A stretch of 64,000 nt of DNA, taken from NCBI RefSeq assembly GCF_022627325.1, contig NZ_JAETZZ010000010.1:186001-250000 (forward strand), written 5' to 3'. This stretch comes from Pseudomonas putida (GTDB lineage Bacteria > Pseudomonadota > Gammaproteobacteria > Pseudomonadales > Pseudomonadaceae). The notes beneath the pieces are model-generated. The model was not told the origin of the DNA and did not search any database. It worked only from the letters and a program-made list of their open reading frames with translations. This document shows, one piece after another, positions 47,931 to 56,764 of this stretch (position 1 is the first letter of the stretch; each line of letters starts with the position of its first letter). Position numbers and translations under genes: made by a program.

Positions 47931-49664
47931 ATGCCCCCTATCGAAAACGCGCAAGCGGTGTACGACCTGGTGGTGCTTGGCAGTGGCGCCGGTGGCCTGG
48001 CTGCCGCCGCCACGGCATCGCGCCTGGGCCTGAAGGTGCTGGTGGTGGAAAAGGCCGAACACTTTGGCGGTACCTCGGCGATCTCCGGGGGTGCTGCGTG
48101 GTTGTATGGCTCCGATCAGGCGCGCACCGCCGGTGCGCAGGACTCACCCGAGGCCGTCAGGACCTACCTGAAAAGCATCATCGGTGCCGGCTACAACGGC
48201 GAACTGGTGGACGCCTTCATCGCGCGCGGGCACCAGGCACTGCGCTGGCTGGAACACAACACCGAACTGCGCTACGCCCTGCGCCCGCACTCGCCGGACT
48301 ATTACCCGGACGCACCCGGCGCCACCGCGTTTGGCCGTGCGCTGGAAATGGTCGAGTACGACGGCCGCCGGCTCGGCCCACGCTTCAAGGACCTGAAAAT
48401 GCCACCGCCGGGCATGCTGTTGTTCGGCGCGATGATGGTCAACCGCGAGGACATTCAGCACTTTTTGAGCCTGCGCCGCTCCCCGCGGTCACTGTGGCAT
48501 TGCCTGAAACTGATGGCGCGCTACGCACTGGACCGGGTTCGCCATCACCGTGGCACGCGCCTGACCACGGGGAACGCACTGGTGGCGCGCCTGGCCAGCA
48601 CCGCCTTCGCCCACGGCGCACAGCTGTGGTTGCGCAGCGAAGCGCAGGCACTGATCGTCGAACACGGCACGGTCACCGGCGTGGTGGTGCAGCATGAGGG
48701 CCGCCGCACGCAAGTCCATGCCCGCGGTGGGGTGGTCTGCGCCATGGGCGGGTTTGCTGCGGGTGCATTGGCGGCGGCCCACCGCCCGGCCCCTGACGCG
48801 CCGCACCTGACCATGTCCCCCGCTGGCAACGACGGTGCTGCGCTGCGCCTTGCCCAGGCGGTGGATGCCGCCCAGGGCGAGGGCCTGGCGGCCAATTTCT
48901 TCTGGGCGCCGGTTTCCGAGCGGCGCCATGCCAGTGGTGAGCGCGAGCGCTTCCCGCACCTGGTCACCGACCGCGCCAAGCCCGGCGTCATTGCGCTCGA
49001 CCCGGCCGGGCGGCGCTTCGTCAACGAATCCAACTCCTATCACCACTTCGTACAGGCCATGTTCGCCAATCGCATCAGCAGCTGCTGGCTGGTCTGTGAC
49101 GCCGAGGCCATGAGCCGCTACGGCCTGGGCCTGGCACGGCCCAAGCCGGTGGACAACACGGCCCTGATCGAAGCCGGCTACCTGCACCGCGCCGGTTCAG
49201 TGCAAGGGCTGGCCGAGGCCATCGGCGTGCCGGCGCAGGTGCTGCAGGAAACACTGGAGCGCTTCAACGCCGACGCCCGCAGCGGCATCGACCGGCAATT
49301 CGGCAAGGGCGGCAACAGCTACAACCGTTACATGGGCGACCCGCAACACAAGCCCAACCCATGCCTGGCGCCACTGGCCAAGGCCCCGTTCTACGCCATC
49401 CGCCTGCACACCGGCGACCTTGGCTCGGCGCGCGGCCTGGTGACCGATGCCAACGCCAATGTACTCAACCGCGCCGGGGCGCCGATCGTTGGCTTGTATG
49501 CCGTCGGCAACGACATGAACTCATTGATGAATGGCACCTATCCGGGCCCCGGGATCACGCTGGGCCCTGCCCTCACCTTCGGCTGGATCGCTGCCAGCCA
49601 TATCGCTGAACGCCTGCAGGCGCACAGCCCTGACACGGAGACGCTTGCATGTACTACGAAATGA
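47931..49664 (+). CDS. FAD-dependent dehydrogenase, fumarate reductase/ketosteroid dehydrogenase type (paralogue 1)
   Basis: A 577-residue flavoprotein of the FAD_binding_2 family. The dinucleotide motif is LGSGAGGLAAAATASRLG with VVEKAEHFGGTSAISGG, and the C-terminal FAD/substrate motif is NGTYPGPGITLGPALTFGW. This family includes 3-ketosteroid-delta1-dehydrogenases and soluble fumarate reductases, which introduce or reduce a C=C bond next to a carbonyl. No signal peptide, so cytoplasmic. It starts four bases after the aroE-like gene and overlaps the NIPSNAP gene by 16 bases. Two paralogues lie at 49991 and 54867. Confidence 0.88.
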   Translation: MPPIENAQAVYDLVVLGSGAGGLAAAATASRLGLKVLVVEKAEHFGGTSAISGGAAWLYGSDQARTAGAQDSPEAVRTYLKSIIGAGYNGELVDAFIARGHQALRWLEHNTELRYALRPHSPDYYPDAPGATAFGRALEMVEYDGRRLGPRFKDLKMPPPGMLLFGAMMVNREDIQHFLSLRRSPRSLWHCLKLMARYALDRVRHHRGTRLTTGNALVARLASTAFAHGAQLWLRSEAQALIVEHGTVTGVVVQHEGRRTQVHARGGVVCAMGGFAAGALAAAHRPAPDAPHLTMSPAGNDGAALRLAQAVDAAQGEGLAANFFWAPVSERRHASGERERFPHLVTDRAKPGVIALDPAGRRFVNESNSYHHFVQAMFANRISSCWLVCDAEAMSRYGLGLARPKPVDNTALIEAGYLHRAGSVQGLAEAIGVPAQVLQETLERFNADARSGIDRQFGKGGNSYNRYMGDPQHKPNPCLAPLAKAPFYAIRLHTGDLGSARGLVTDANANVLNRAGAPIVGLYAVGNDMNSLMNGTYPGPGITLGPALTFGWIAASHIAERLQAHSPDTETLACTTK

Positions 49665-49969
49665 GAACCTACACCCTCGACCCACTGAAAATGGCTGACT
49701 GGCTGGCCCTCTACCAAAACCACGCCCTGGCGGTGCAACGCGAACACCTGGGCAACCTGGTCGGTTTCTTCACCAGCGAATTCGGTGAGGTGAACCAAGT
49801 GGTGCACATCTGGGGTTATGCCAGCCTGGACGAGCGCAGCGAACGGCGCGCGGCGATGGCAGCGGACCCACGCTGGGCCCAGTTCTCGCGGCTCAACCGT
49901 GAATTGGGCGCTGTACTGCGCCTGCAATCACGCCTGCTGCGGCCTACCGGCTTCTCGCCGCTGCAGTGA
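49649..49969 (+). CDS. NIPSNAP-family protein
   Basis: A 106-residue NIPSNAP-domain protein: MYYEMRTYTLDPLKMADW, then LVGFFTSEFGEVNQVVHIWGYASLDER and AMAADPRWAQF. The dimeric ferredoxin-like fold is common in small proteins of bacterial catabolic operons, but its chemistry is mostly unknown; it may bind an intermediate. Its start lies within the end of the first flavoprotein gene and it precedes the second by 21 bases, so it is firmly part of the operon. Confidence 0.88.
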   Translation: MYYEMRTYTLDPLKMADWLALYQNHALAVQREHLGNLVGFFTSEFGEVNQVVHIWGYASLDERSERRAAMAADPRWAQFSRLNRELGAVLRLQSRLLRPTGFSPLQ

Positions 49970-49990
49970 AAACCGAACCGGAGTGCGCCC

Positions 49991-51718
49991 ATGCAACCCC
50001 TTGAGTGTGACGTACTTGTCATCGGCTCCGGTGCCAGCGGCCTGGCTGCTGCGGTTACCGCCGCGCACCATGGCCTCAAGGTGATCGTGGCAGAAAAAGC
50101 CCCCCGGCTCGGCGGCACCAGCGCCTGGTCGGGCGGTTGGCTATGGATACCGCGCAACCCCCTGGCCGTAGCCGAAGGACTGGTCGAAACCGCTGATGCA
50201 GCGCAGCGCTACCTGCGCGCCCAAACCCGCGTAGCGGAACTGGACGCACGCCAACTGGCGTTCCTGCGCCATGGCCCGGCGATGGTGGCATTCTTCCAGC
50301 AGCACACATGCGTGCAATTTCAGTGCGGTGCGAAGCTGCCCGACATGCATGAAGGTGACGGCAGCGCGCGCGGTGGGCGTGCCCTGTGTGCACAGCCCTA
50401 TGACGGCCGCCTGCTCGGGCCCTGGATACACCGGCTGCGGCCACCGCTGGACATCGTCAGCCTGGGCGGCATGGGCATTGCCGGTGGCATGGACATGGCC
50501 GCTTTCTTCAATGCCCGGCAATCGCCCAGGGCGGCTTGGCATGTGGCCAAACGCCTGCTGCGTCACGGGCGCGACCTGTTGCTGCATCGGCGCGGCCTGC
50601 AACTGGTCAACGGCAACGCGCTGGTGGCCCGCCTGCTGCGCAGTGCCCTGGACCTGGGCGTCACGCTGCTGACCGACAAAGCGGCCATTGCCTTGCTGGG
50701 CGATGCACGCATCACCGGCGCGCACTGTGCCGATGGCCAGCGGATCCATGCGCGGCGTGGCGTGGTGCTGGCCTGTGGCGGTTTTGCCCAAGACCGCCAG
50801 CGCATCGCACAGCTGATGCCGCACGCGCCCGACGGCGTTGGCCATTACTCTGCCGCGCCGCCGGAAAACAGCGGCGATGGCCTGCGCCTGGGCGAGCAGG
50901 CCGGCGCCCAGGTCGGCACCCACCTGGCCCATGCCGGTGCCTGGGCGCCGGTCTCGCAGGTGCCGCGTAACGATGGCAGCGTTGGGCATTTCCCGCACCT
51001 GATAGACCGCGCCAAGCCTGGTTTCATTGCAGTGCGCAGTGACGGTCGACGCTTTGTCAACGAGGCGGACTGCTACCACGACTTCATGAATGCGCTGTTC
51101 GCCGCTACGCCAGAGGGTGAACCCTATGAGGCTTGGTTGATCTGCGACCATGCCGCGCAGCGTCGTTATGGCATCGGCTGGGCCAAGCCGTTTCCCTTCC
51201 CTGCCCGCTTCTATGAACGGCGTGGCTACCTGTTGCATGGCAACGACCTGGCGCAACTGGCCGCGCGCTGTGGCATCGATGGCCAGCAGTTGCAGCGCAC
51301 GGTGGCGCGCTTCAACCAGCAGGCGGCGCAGGGTGTGGACCCTGACTTTGGGCGCGGCGCCTCGGCGTACAACCGGGCGCAGGGTGAGCCGCAGCAGGCC
51401 CCGAACCCTTCGCTGCGGCCTCTGCTGCACGGGCCTTTCTATGCAGTGAAGTTGCTGCCGGGCAGCCTCGGGACCTTTGCCGGGCTGGGCACCGATGCTT
51501 CGGCCAGGGTGCTCGATGATGCAGGGCAAGCCATACCGGGGTTGTTTGCGGTGGGTAATGACATGCACAGCGTCATGGGCGGGCACTACCCCAGTGGTGG
51601 TATCACGCTGGGGCCAGGGATGACCTTCGGATACCTCGCAGGCCTGGCGCTATGCGGGTTGCCGCAGCCGGAGCGGGACTGTTCCGGGGTTGGATCGGCT
51701 GTTTCATCCCATCTCTAG
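49991..51718 (+). CDS. FAD-dependent dehydrogenase (paralogue 2)
   Basis: A 575-residue flavoprotein with IGSGASGLAAAVTAAHHG, AEKAPRLGGTSAWSGGWLW and the C-terminal GGHYPSGGITLGPGMTFGY. It is visibly closer to the third paralogue (54867-56579) than to the first: both have SGGW-WxPRNPLA after the first FAD motif and AFWHVxKR or AAWHVAKR in the middle. It is the last gene of the aroE-like operon. A desaturation or reduction step on the same or a sister substrate is likely. The gene converges with the TIM-barrel gene. Confidence 0.88.
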   Translation: MQPLECDVLVIGSGASGLAAAVTAAHHGLKVIVAEKAPRLGGTSAWSGGWLWIPRNPLAVAEGLVETADAAQRYLRAQTRVAELDARQLAFLRHGPAMVAFFQQHTCVQFQCGAKLPDMHEGDGSARGGRALCAQPYDGRLLGPWIHRLRPPLDIVSLGGMGIAGGMDMAAFFNARQSPRAAWHVAKRLLRHGRDLLLHRRGLQLVNGNALVARLLRSALDLGVTLLTDKAAIALLGDARITGAHCADGQRIHARRGVVLACGGFAQDRQRIAQLMPHAPDGVGHYSAAPPENSGDGLRLGEQAGAQVGTHLAHAGAWAPVSQVPRNDGSVGHFPHLIDRAKPGFIAVRSDGRRFVNEADCYHDFMNALFAATPEGEPYEAWLICDHAAQRRYGIGWAKPFPFPARFYERRGYLLHGNDLAQLAARCGIDGQQLQRTVARFNQQAAQGVDPDFGRGASAYNRAQGEPQQAPNPSLRPLLHGPFYAVKLLPGSLGTFAGLGTDASARVLDDAGQAIPGLFAVGNDMHSVMGGHYPSGGITLGPGMTFGYLAGLALCGLPQPERDCSGVGSAVSSHL

Positions 51719-51817
51719 CATTGAAGGCATTTGTGTGGGATCCGGCTGCCGGCGATGCAGATGCTGCGGTGCATGGCACCGGCTTGCCGGCGATGGGCCG
51801 CGAAGCGGCCCCTTGGC

Positions 51818-52633
51818 TCACATCGATGCCAGCACCGCCCGGGCCTTCTCCAGCGCCATCCGCGCACGCTGCTCGCCACTGACACCCTGCACCAGCAGTT
51901 GCCGCGTGGGAATCTCCAGGCTTAGCGGAACGCTCGCTGGCAACCCGCGCAACAGGCCGGCCAGGTCGGCATCACCCTCCCCTGGGAAACGCCGCTCGTT
52001 ACGGGCCTGGCGCAGGATTTCATCCATGTCGGCCGGAACCGGCCCAGCCACGTCGCACAACTGGGCGTAGCGCATGCGCTGCGGGGCCAGCCGCGCCAGG
52101 TCGTCGAGCGACGACCCGGAGCGGTTGAAGTGAAAGGCATCCACCAGCACGCAACCGTTCGGGCGGTCTGCCTTGGCAACGATGCGCATGGCCTGTTGCA
52201 GGTCGCGGACGTCGGTCCAGGGCATGAACTCCAGATGCGGATGAATACCGTAGCCGGCCGCCAGGTCGCACAGTTCAGCGAAGCGCTCGGTGAGGCGCGC
52301 CTCATTCGGGTCGTTACCGGCAACCAGCAGTTCGCTGCCGCCCAGCTCGGCACCGACCGCCAGCATCGGCTCGAAATCGGCCACGCAGGTGGCGGGTTCA
52401 AGACGCAGGATTTCCAGATCCAGGACTTTGATACCGGTGTCACGCAGGCGCGCCTGGGTCTGGCGGCGCAGCTCGGCGTCGCTCACCAGCGGGAAGTGCT
52501 GCTCTTCGCGGGTCGCTGGCACCAGGCGCAGGCCAACGTGGCTGTAACCGGCACGGGCGGCGGCTTCGACCATCGCCGGGGGTGACAGCTCCAGTACGGT
52601 GAGCGCGGCCAGGGAAAAGATTCGATCAGTCAT
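51818..52633 (-). CDS. Xylose isomerase-like TIM-barrel protein, possibly dehydroshikimate-dehydratase-like
   Basis: A 271-residue AP-endonuclease-2/xylose isomerase-like TIM barrel. Putative metal ligands appear in order as Glu in PHLEFMPW, Asp in VLVDAFHFNRSG, Gln in RYAQLCD and Glu in LSLEIPT. The E-D-Q-E set recalls 3-dehydroshikimate dehydratases (QuiC1/AsbF type), although epimerases and isomerases share the fold. It is second in an operon with the Gfo/Idh/MocA gene and belongs to IclR module 2. Function is uncertain between isomerase and dehydratase. Confidence 0.8.
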   Translation of the reverse strand: MTDRIFSLAALTVLELSPPAMVEAAARAGYSHVGLRLVPATREEQHFPLVSDAELRRQTQARLRDTGIKVLDLEILRLEPATCVADFEPMLAVGAELGGSELLVAGNDPNEARLTERFAELCDLAAGYGIHPHLEFMPWTDVRDLQQAMRIVAKADRPNGCVLVDAFHFNRSGSSLDDLARLAPQRMRYAQLCDVAGPVPADMDEILRQARNERRFPGEGDADLAGLLRGLPASVPLSLEIPTRQLLVQGVSGEQRARMALEKARAVLASM

Positions 52634-52684
52634 GGGGGTTACCTGCAGGCAAAGGGGTACGGGAAGGAAGCACGCACGCGCGGC

Positions 52685-53737
52685 TCACACGATGATCTCT
52701 GGCGTGCAAGCCCGGCCGCTGGCGGCTGCCTGGCGGACCGCCTCGATCAACGCCAGGGTGCGGCCGCCGTCAGCGGCATCGGTCAACGGCGCTTCCTGCC
52801 CACGGGCAACACGGACAAAGTGCTGCAACTGCAGGGTCAGTGCCGCACCCGCCGGGATACCCACATCACGCTGCAGCAGCGGTGTATGCCAGCCCGAGTT
52901 TGCCTCGGCGTATTGCCAGTGCTTGAGCTGGGGGATGCTCAGCGCCCCCCGGGTGCCGGCCAGCAAGTAACAGGGTTGGTCCGCCTGGCGCGGATAGACA
53001 GGGCTTTCGCCCGAGCTCAGCTCCCAGCTCCACGGCGCTGCCACCGCGTCGGAGCCGGTCAAGCTGCCCAGGGCACCGTTGGCGAACTCCAGCAGCACTG
53101 CCGCGCTGTCCTCGTTGGCAAACCCGCGCACCTGGTTACGGGTAAACGCCTGCACCTGTACCACCTCGCCGCACAGGTAGCGCAGCAGGTCCAGGTCGTG
53201 GATCAGGTTGGTCAGCAGAAAGCCGGCGCCGGGCTCGCGGCGCCACGGTGTGTCGAAATAGCTGTCGGGTTTTTGCAACTGCCACAGCGCGGTGACGTTG
53301 ACCAACCGGCCCAAGGCCCCTTCGGCGATCACGCTGCGCGCGCTGGCAATCAGCGGGTTATGCCGCCGGTGGTGGCCGACCAGCACCGGCACGCCGCAGC
53401 GGCGCGACGCCTCCACCAGCGCACGCACTTCATCCAGGTGCACCCCTACCGGCTTTTCCAGCAGCACCGGCACGCCGGCTTCAACACAGTCGAGAGCAGT
53501 GGCCACGTGCAGGTTGTTCGGATTGGCCACGATCACGGCCTCGGGCCGCACAGCCTGCAGCATCTGCCGGTGATCGGCGAAATACGCCACCCCGCACTCG
53601 GCGGCAAAGGCTTCAGCCTGGGGGCCGGGGTCGGCCACCGCGCACAACTGGGCTTGCGGTACCTGGCTCAGGTGCTGGCAATGCTGGCGTCCCATGATAC
53701 CGGCGCCAATCAGGGCGATGCGAAGGGGTGCGTTCAA
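52685..53737 (-). CDS. Gfo/Idh/MocA-family oxidoreductase
   Basis: A 350-residue NAD(P)-dependent dehydrogenase: RIALIGAGIMGRQHCQHLSQ, DHRQMLQAVRPEAVIVANPNNLHV (as ANPNNLH), the EKP motif VLLEKPVGVHLDE, and the substrate His/Asp region LIHDLDLLRYLCGE. Family members oxidise a sugar, inositol or related cyclic polyol. The start is an unusual TTG at 53737, supported by GAGGACTGCCCG upstream and by the Rossmann motif beginning at residue 6. It precedes the TIM-barrel gene by 51 bases, forming one leftward operon. An IclR-type box lies 43 bases before its start. Confidence 0.87.
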   Translation of the reverse strand: MNAPLRIALIGAGIMGRQHCQHLSQVPQAQLCAVADPGPQAEAFAAECGVAYFADHRQMLQAVRPEAVIVANPNNLHVATALDCVEAGVPVLLEKPVGVHLDEVRALVEASRRCGVPVLVGHHRRHNPLIASARSVIAEGALGRLVNVTALWQLQKPDSYFDTPWRREPGAGFLLTNLIHDLDLLRYLCGEVVQVQAFTRNQVRGFANEDSAAVLLEFANGALGSLTGSDAVAAPWSWELSSGESPVYPRQADQPCYLLAGTRGALSIPQLKHWQYAEANSGWHTPLLQRDVGIPAGAALTLQLQHFVRVARGQEAPLTDAADGGRTLALIEAVRQAAASGRACTPEIIV

Positions 53738-53779
53738 CGGGCAGTCCTCTAGCGTTTATCGTTATTGTTGCGGAAATTC

Positions 53780-53794
53780 CAGAACAAGGTTCCG
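53780..53794. promoter_or_regulatory. IclR-type box upstream of the Gfo/Idh/MocA operon
   Basis: On the minus strand CGGAACCTTGTTCTG resembles the TGGAA-N5-TTCCA boxes at 54713 and 54830, with two mismatches in the outer positions. It lies 43 bases before the oxidoreductase start. Confidence 0.5.
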
Positions 53795-53904
53795 GAATCA
53801 CCTATCGCTAATTTAGAACTGCGGTCCGTTTTGCAAAAGGACGCCCTGCATAGAGTGTGCGGTAATCGACCAGAGATTTAGACGCATCCCCCGCTGCAGC
53901 CCAT

Positions 53905-54681
53905 TCAAGCGAACAACTCGCTCGCCTGGCTGGCCACCGACAATTCCTCCACCGCCGCCAACAACAGCGGCGCCAGCTCCGGCAAGCGCGCCTGGGAAAG
54001 GCGCGCACTGGGGCCGGCAATGCTCAGCACACCAATGACGTCGTTGCCATGCGGCCGGCGCACCACTGCAGCCAGGGCCGAAGTGCCGACTGCCGAGGTT
54101 TGCTCGACCCAGGCATACCCCCGCTCACGGGCGCCAGCCAGGTAGCCCAGCAGCTGCTCAGTGGAGCGCGGGGCGTTGGGGCCGAACTGCTCGGGGTCGG
54201 CAATGCCCTGGCGCAGGACCATCTGCAGCGCCTCGTCATCACTGAGGCTGGCCAGCCAGGCATGCCCCGAGGCGGTGTAGAACAAGGGCGCATCGCGGCC
54301 CATGTCCGGGTCGTAACGCAACCCGGAACGGGCGCCCTGGGATTTGGCGATCCAGGTCTGGCGGGCGCCGTCGATAACGCCCAGGCGCACCAACTCTCCG
54401 CTGTCCTGAGCCAGGCGGTCGAGGATCGGCTGGATGATGTCGGCGCCGCTGCTGGACAGGTAGCGAAAGCCCAACGCCACCAGCTTGGCCGACAGTTGGT
54501 AGCGGTTGTTGTCACGGTTCTGGCGGACGTAGCCCAGGCGCGTAAGGTCGGCGAGCATGCGGTGGGCGGCGCTCTTGGGGATCTCCAGCCGGTCAGCGAG
54601 GGTTTGCAGGGCCAGCCCCTGGGGCTCGGCGGCAAGGCTTTCTACAAGACTGAAGGCGCGTTCGATCTGACTACCAGCCAT
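53905..54681 (-). CDS. IclR-family regulator, module 2
   Basis: A 258-residue IclR regulator with the N-terminal winged helix (IERAFSLVESLAAEPQG, LQTLADRLEIPKSAAHRMLADL) and the ligand domain (VIDGARQTWIAKSQG, DAPLFYTASGHAWLA, GIADPEQFGPNAPRS). It begins at ATG 54681, with AGGAAACCCTGTC upstream. It lies between the Gfo/Idh/MocA operon (same strand, downstream) and the third flavoprotein gene (divergent). TGGAA-N5-TTCCA boxes lie before both this gene and the flavoprotein gene, so it probably represses both and itself. Confidence 0.88.
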   Translation of the reverse strand: MAGSQIERAFSLVESLAAEPQGLALQTLADRLEIPKSAAHRMLADLTRLGYVRQNRDNNRYQLSAKLVALGFRYLSSSGADIIQPILDRLAQDSGELVRLGVIDGARQTWIAKSQGARSGLRYDPDMGRDAPLFYTASGHAWLASLSDDEALQMVLRQGIADPEQFGPNAPRSTEQLLGYLAGARERGYAWVEQTSAVGTSALAAVVRRPHGNDVIGVLSIAGPSARLSQARLPELAPLLLAAVEELSVASQASELFA

Positions 54682-54712
54682 GACAGGGTTTCCTGATGAA
54701 AAAGGCGAATTC

Positions 54713-54727
54713 TGGAAGATGATTCCA
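54713..54727. promoter_or_regulatory. IclR-type operator TGGAA-N5-TTCCA before the regulator gene
   Basis: TGGAAGATGATTCCA lies 32 bases before the IclR start codon, so binding would cause autorepression. The same half-sites and spacing recur at 54830-54844. Confidence 0.7.
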
Positions 54728-54829
54728 TATCCTCGTCGGCCACCGCAGGGCAGCACGCCTTAAGTGTCCGATTATCGACCATTACTTACCGGCATCACTT
54801 GCATACCGCTGGGTCAGGCAAGAAGAATA

Positions 54830-54844
54830 TGGAACCTAGTTCCA
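54830..54844. promoter_or_regulatory. IclR-type operator TGGAA-N5-TTCCA before the third flavoprotein gene
   Basis: TGGAACCTAGTTCCA is almost fully palindromic and lies 22 bases before the flavoprotein start. It is directly followed by the A-rich AATAATAA (54844-54851). Confidence 0.75.
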
Positions 54845-54851
54845 ATAATAA
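54844..54851 (+). promoter_or_regulatory. Crc/Hfq-type A-rich motif before the third flavoprotein gene
   Basis: AATAATAA fits AAnAAnAA and lies 15 bases before the ATG at 54867, next to the ribosome site GGAGA. It would allow catabolite repression of this gene. Confidence 0.45.
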
Positions 54852-54866
54852 TGCCGGAGACCCGCG

Positions 54867-56579
54867 ATGCCCACCGACAACTTGCAAGCCGAATGCGATG
54901 TACTGGTCATTGGCTCTGGCGCCGCCGGGCTGGCCGCTGCCGTCACGGCAGCCTGGCATGGGCAGCGGGTTACTGTTGTGGAAAAAGACGCGGTGTTTGG
55001 CGGCGCCACTGCCTGGTCCGGCGGCTGGGCCTGGGTGCCGCGCAACCCGCTGGCGCGTCGTGCCGGTATCGAGGAAGACATCAAGCAACCTCGCACGTAC
55101 CTGCGCAACGAACTGGGCGCCCATTACGACGCGCAGCGCATCGACGCCTTCCTTGAAGCCTGCCCGCACATGGTCGCCTTTTTCGAGCAACATACGGCCC
55201 TGCAGTTCGCCGATGGCAACGCCATCCCCGACATGCACGGCGATACCCCTGGCGCCGCCATCGGTGGGCACCAGGTCATCGCCGCCCCCTATGACGCCCG
55301 CCAGCTGGGTGCGCTGTTGCCACGCTTGCGCAGGACCCTGCGCGAAACCTCGTTCATGGGCATGCCGATCATGGCCGGCGCCGACCTCGCCGCCTTTTTG
55401 AACATGACCCGCTCCCCCCGCGCCTTCTGGCATGTGTGCAAACGCTTCGCTCGCCACCTGTACCACCTCGCCCGCCATGGCCGGGCCATGCACCTGGTCA
55501 ACGGTGTGGCACTGGTGGCGCGCCTGGCCAAGTCGGCTGAAGACCTGGGCGTGCGCCTGCTTGAGTCTGCGCCGGCCAAACGCTTGCTGATGGAGGACGG
55601 TCAGGTGCGTGGCGCGGTGATCGCCACCGCGCAGGGCGACCTCACCCTACGCGCCAACGCCGTGGTGCTGGCGGCCGGTGGCTTTGCCCATGACCCCGAG
55701 CGGCGCCGGCAATTGTTCCCGCGCGATGCCAGTGGCCACGACAACCTCGCCCTGCCGCCGCGGTCGTGCTCCGGGGACGGCCTGCGCCTTGGTGAAGCCG
55801 CCGGCGGCGTGGTGGCCACCGACCTGAAGTCGGCGGTCGCCTGGGCCCCGGTGTCGAAGGTCGCGCACCGTGATGGCAGCGTCGGCCACTTTCCGCACAT
55901 CATCGAACGGGGCAAGCCCGGCATCATCGGTGTGCTGGCCAACGGCAAGCGCTTCGTCAACGAGGCGCACGGCTATTACGACTATGTCGCAGCCATGCTC
56001 GACGCCCTACCGCAGGAAGAAGAAGCCTGTTCGTGGCTGATCTGCGACCATCGCTTCCTGCGCCGCTACGGCCTTGGCCACGCCCGCCCCGCCCCGCTGC
56101 CAGTGGGGCCGCACCTGCGCAGCGGCTATCTCAAGCGCGGCGCCAGCCTGGAACTGCTGGCCCGCGCCTGCGGCATCGACCCTGCTGGGTTGAGCGCCAC
56201 GGTCGCCGAGTACAACCGCCACGCACGCCAAGGCCAGGACCCTGAATTCGGGCGCGGCAGCACCCCGTTCAACCGCAAACAGGGCGACCCGCACCACAAG
56301 GGGCCCAACCCCTGCGTCGCGCCGATCGAGCACGGCCCGTTCTACGCGGTAAAGGTGCAGCCCGGCTGCTTTGGCACCTTCGCCGGCCTGCGCACCGACG
56401 GCCACGCACGTGTGCTGGATGAACAGGGCCAGCCCATCGGCGGCCTGTATGCCGCGGGCACCGACATGGCCAGCGTATTCGGCGGCTGGTACCCGTCCGG
56501 GGGTATCAACCTGGGGCCGGCGCTGACGTTCGGTTATGTGGCCGGCCGGCATATCGCCGGGGCCCAGGCGTATGAGTAA
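54867..56579 (+). CDS. FAD-dependent dehydrogenase (paralogue 3)
   Basis: A 570-residue flavoprotein of the same family as the proteins at 47931 and 49991: IGSGAAGLAAAVTAAWHG, VEKDAVFGGATAWSGGWAW, and C-terminal GGWYPSGGINLGPALTFGY. The first two motifs and PRNPLARRAGI match paralogue 2 closely. It is cytoplasmic and monocistronic, divergent from the module 2 IclR gene, with an operator and an A-rich Crc/Hfq-type motif in its short leader. Probable role: FAD-linked desaturation of a cyclic ketone or acid. Confidence 0.88.
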   Translation: MPTDNLQAECDVLVIGSGAAGLAAAVTAAWHGQRVTVVEKDAVFGGATAWSGGWAWVPRNPLARRAGIEEDIKQPRTYLRNELGAHYDAQRIDAFLEACPHMVAFFEQHTALQFADGNAIPDMHGDTPGAAIGGHQVIAAPYDARQLGALLPRLRRTLRETSFMGMPIMAGADLAAFLNMTRSPRAFWHVCKRFARHLYHLARHGRAMHLVNGVALVARLAKSAEDLGVRLLESAPAKRLLMEDGQVRGAVIATAQGDLTLRANAVVLAAGGFAHDPERRRQLFPRDASGHDNLALPPRSCSGDGLRLGEAAGGVVATDLKSAVAWAPVSKVAHRDGSVGHFPHIIERGKPGIIGVLANGKRFVNEAHGYYDYVAAMLDALPQEEEACSWLICDHRFLRRYGLGHARPAPLPVGPHLRSGYLKRGASLELLARACGIDPAGLSATVAEYNRHARQGQDPEFGRGSTPFNRKQGDPHHKGPNPCVAPIEHGPFYAVKVQPGCFGTFAGLRTDGHARVLDEQGQPIGGLYAAGTDMASVFGGWYPSGGINLGPALTFGYVAGRHIAGAQAYE

Positions 56580-56764
56580 GCCAGCCCGGCGGTACTTCGC
56601 CGCCGCCGCCCTGCGCCGTTCAGCGCCCGGAGCAGGCGCCCCCGGGAAAACCGGCTAAGCTCGGGGCTGCGAGCCACAGCAGTGCTCGGCACAGCTTTGC
56701 AGGTCCATCGTCGCTCGGGCGATCCACACCGACGGGCCGTTACCGGCTCAAAGAGGGTGCAGCA

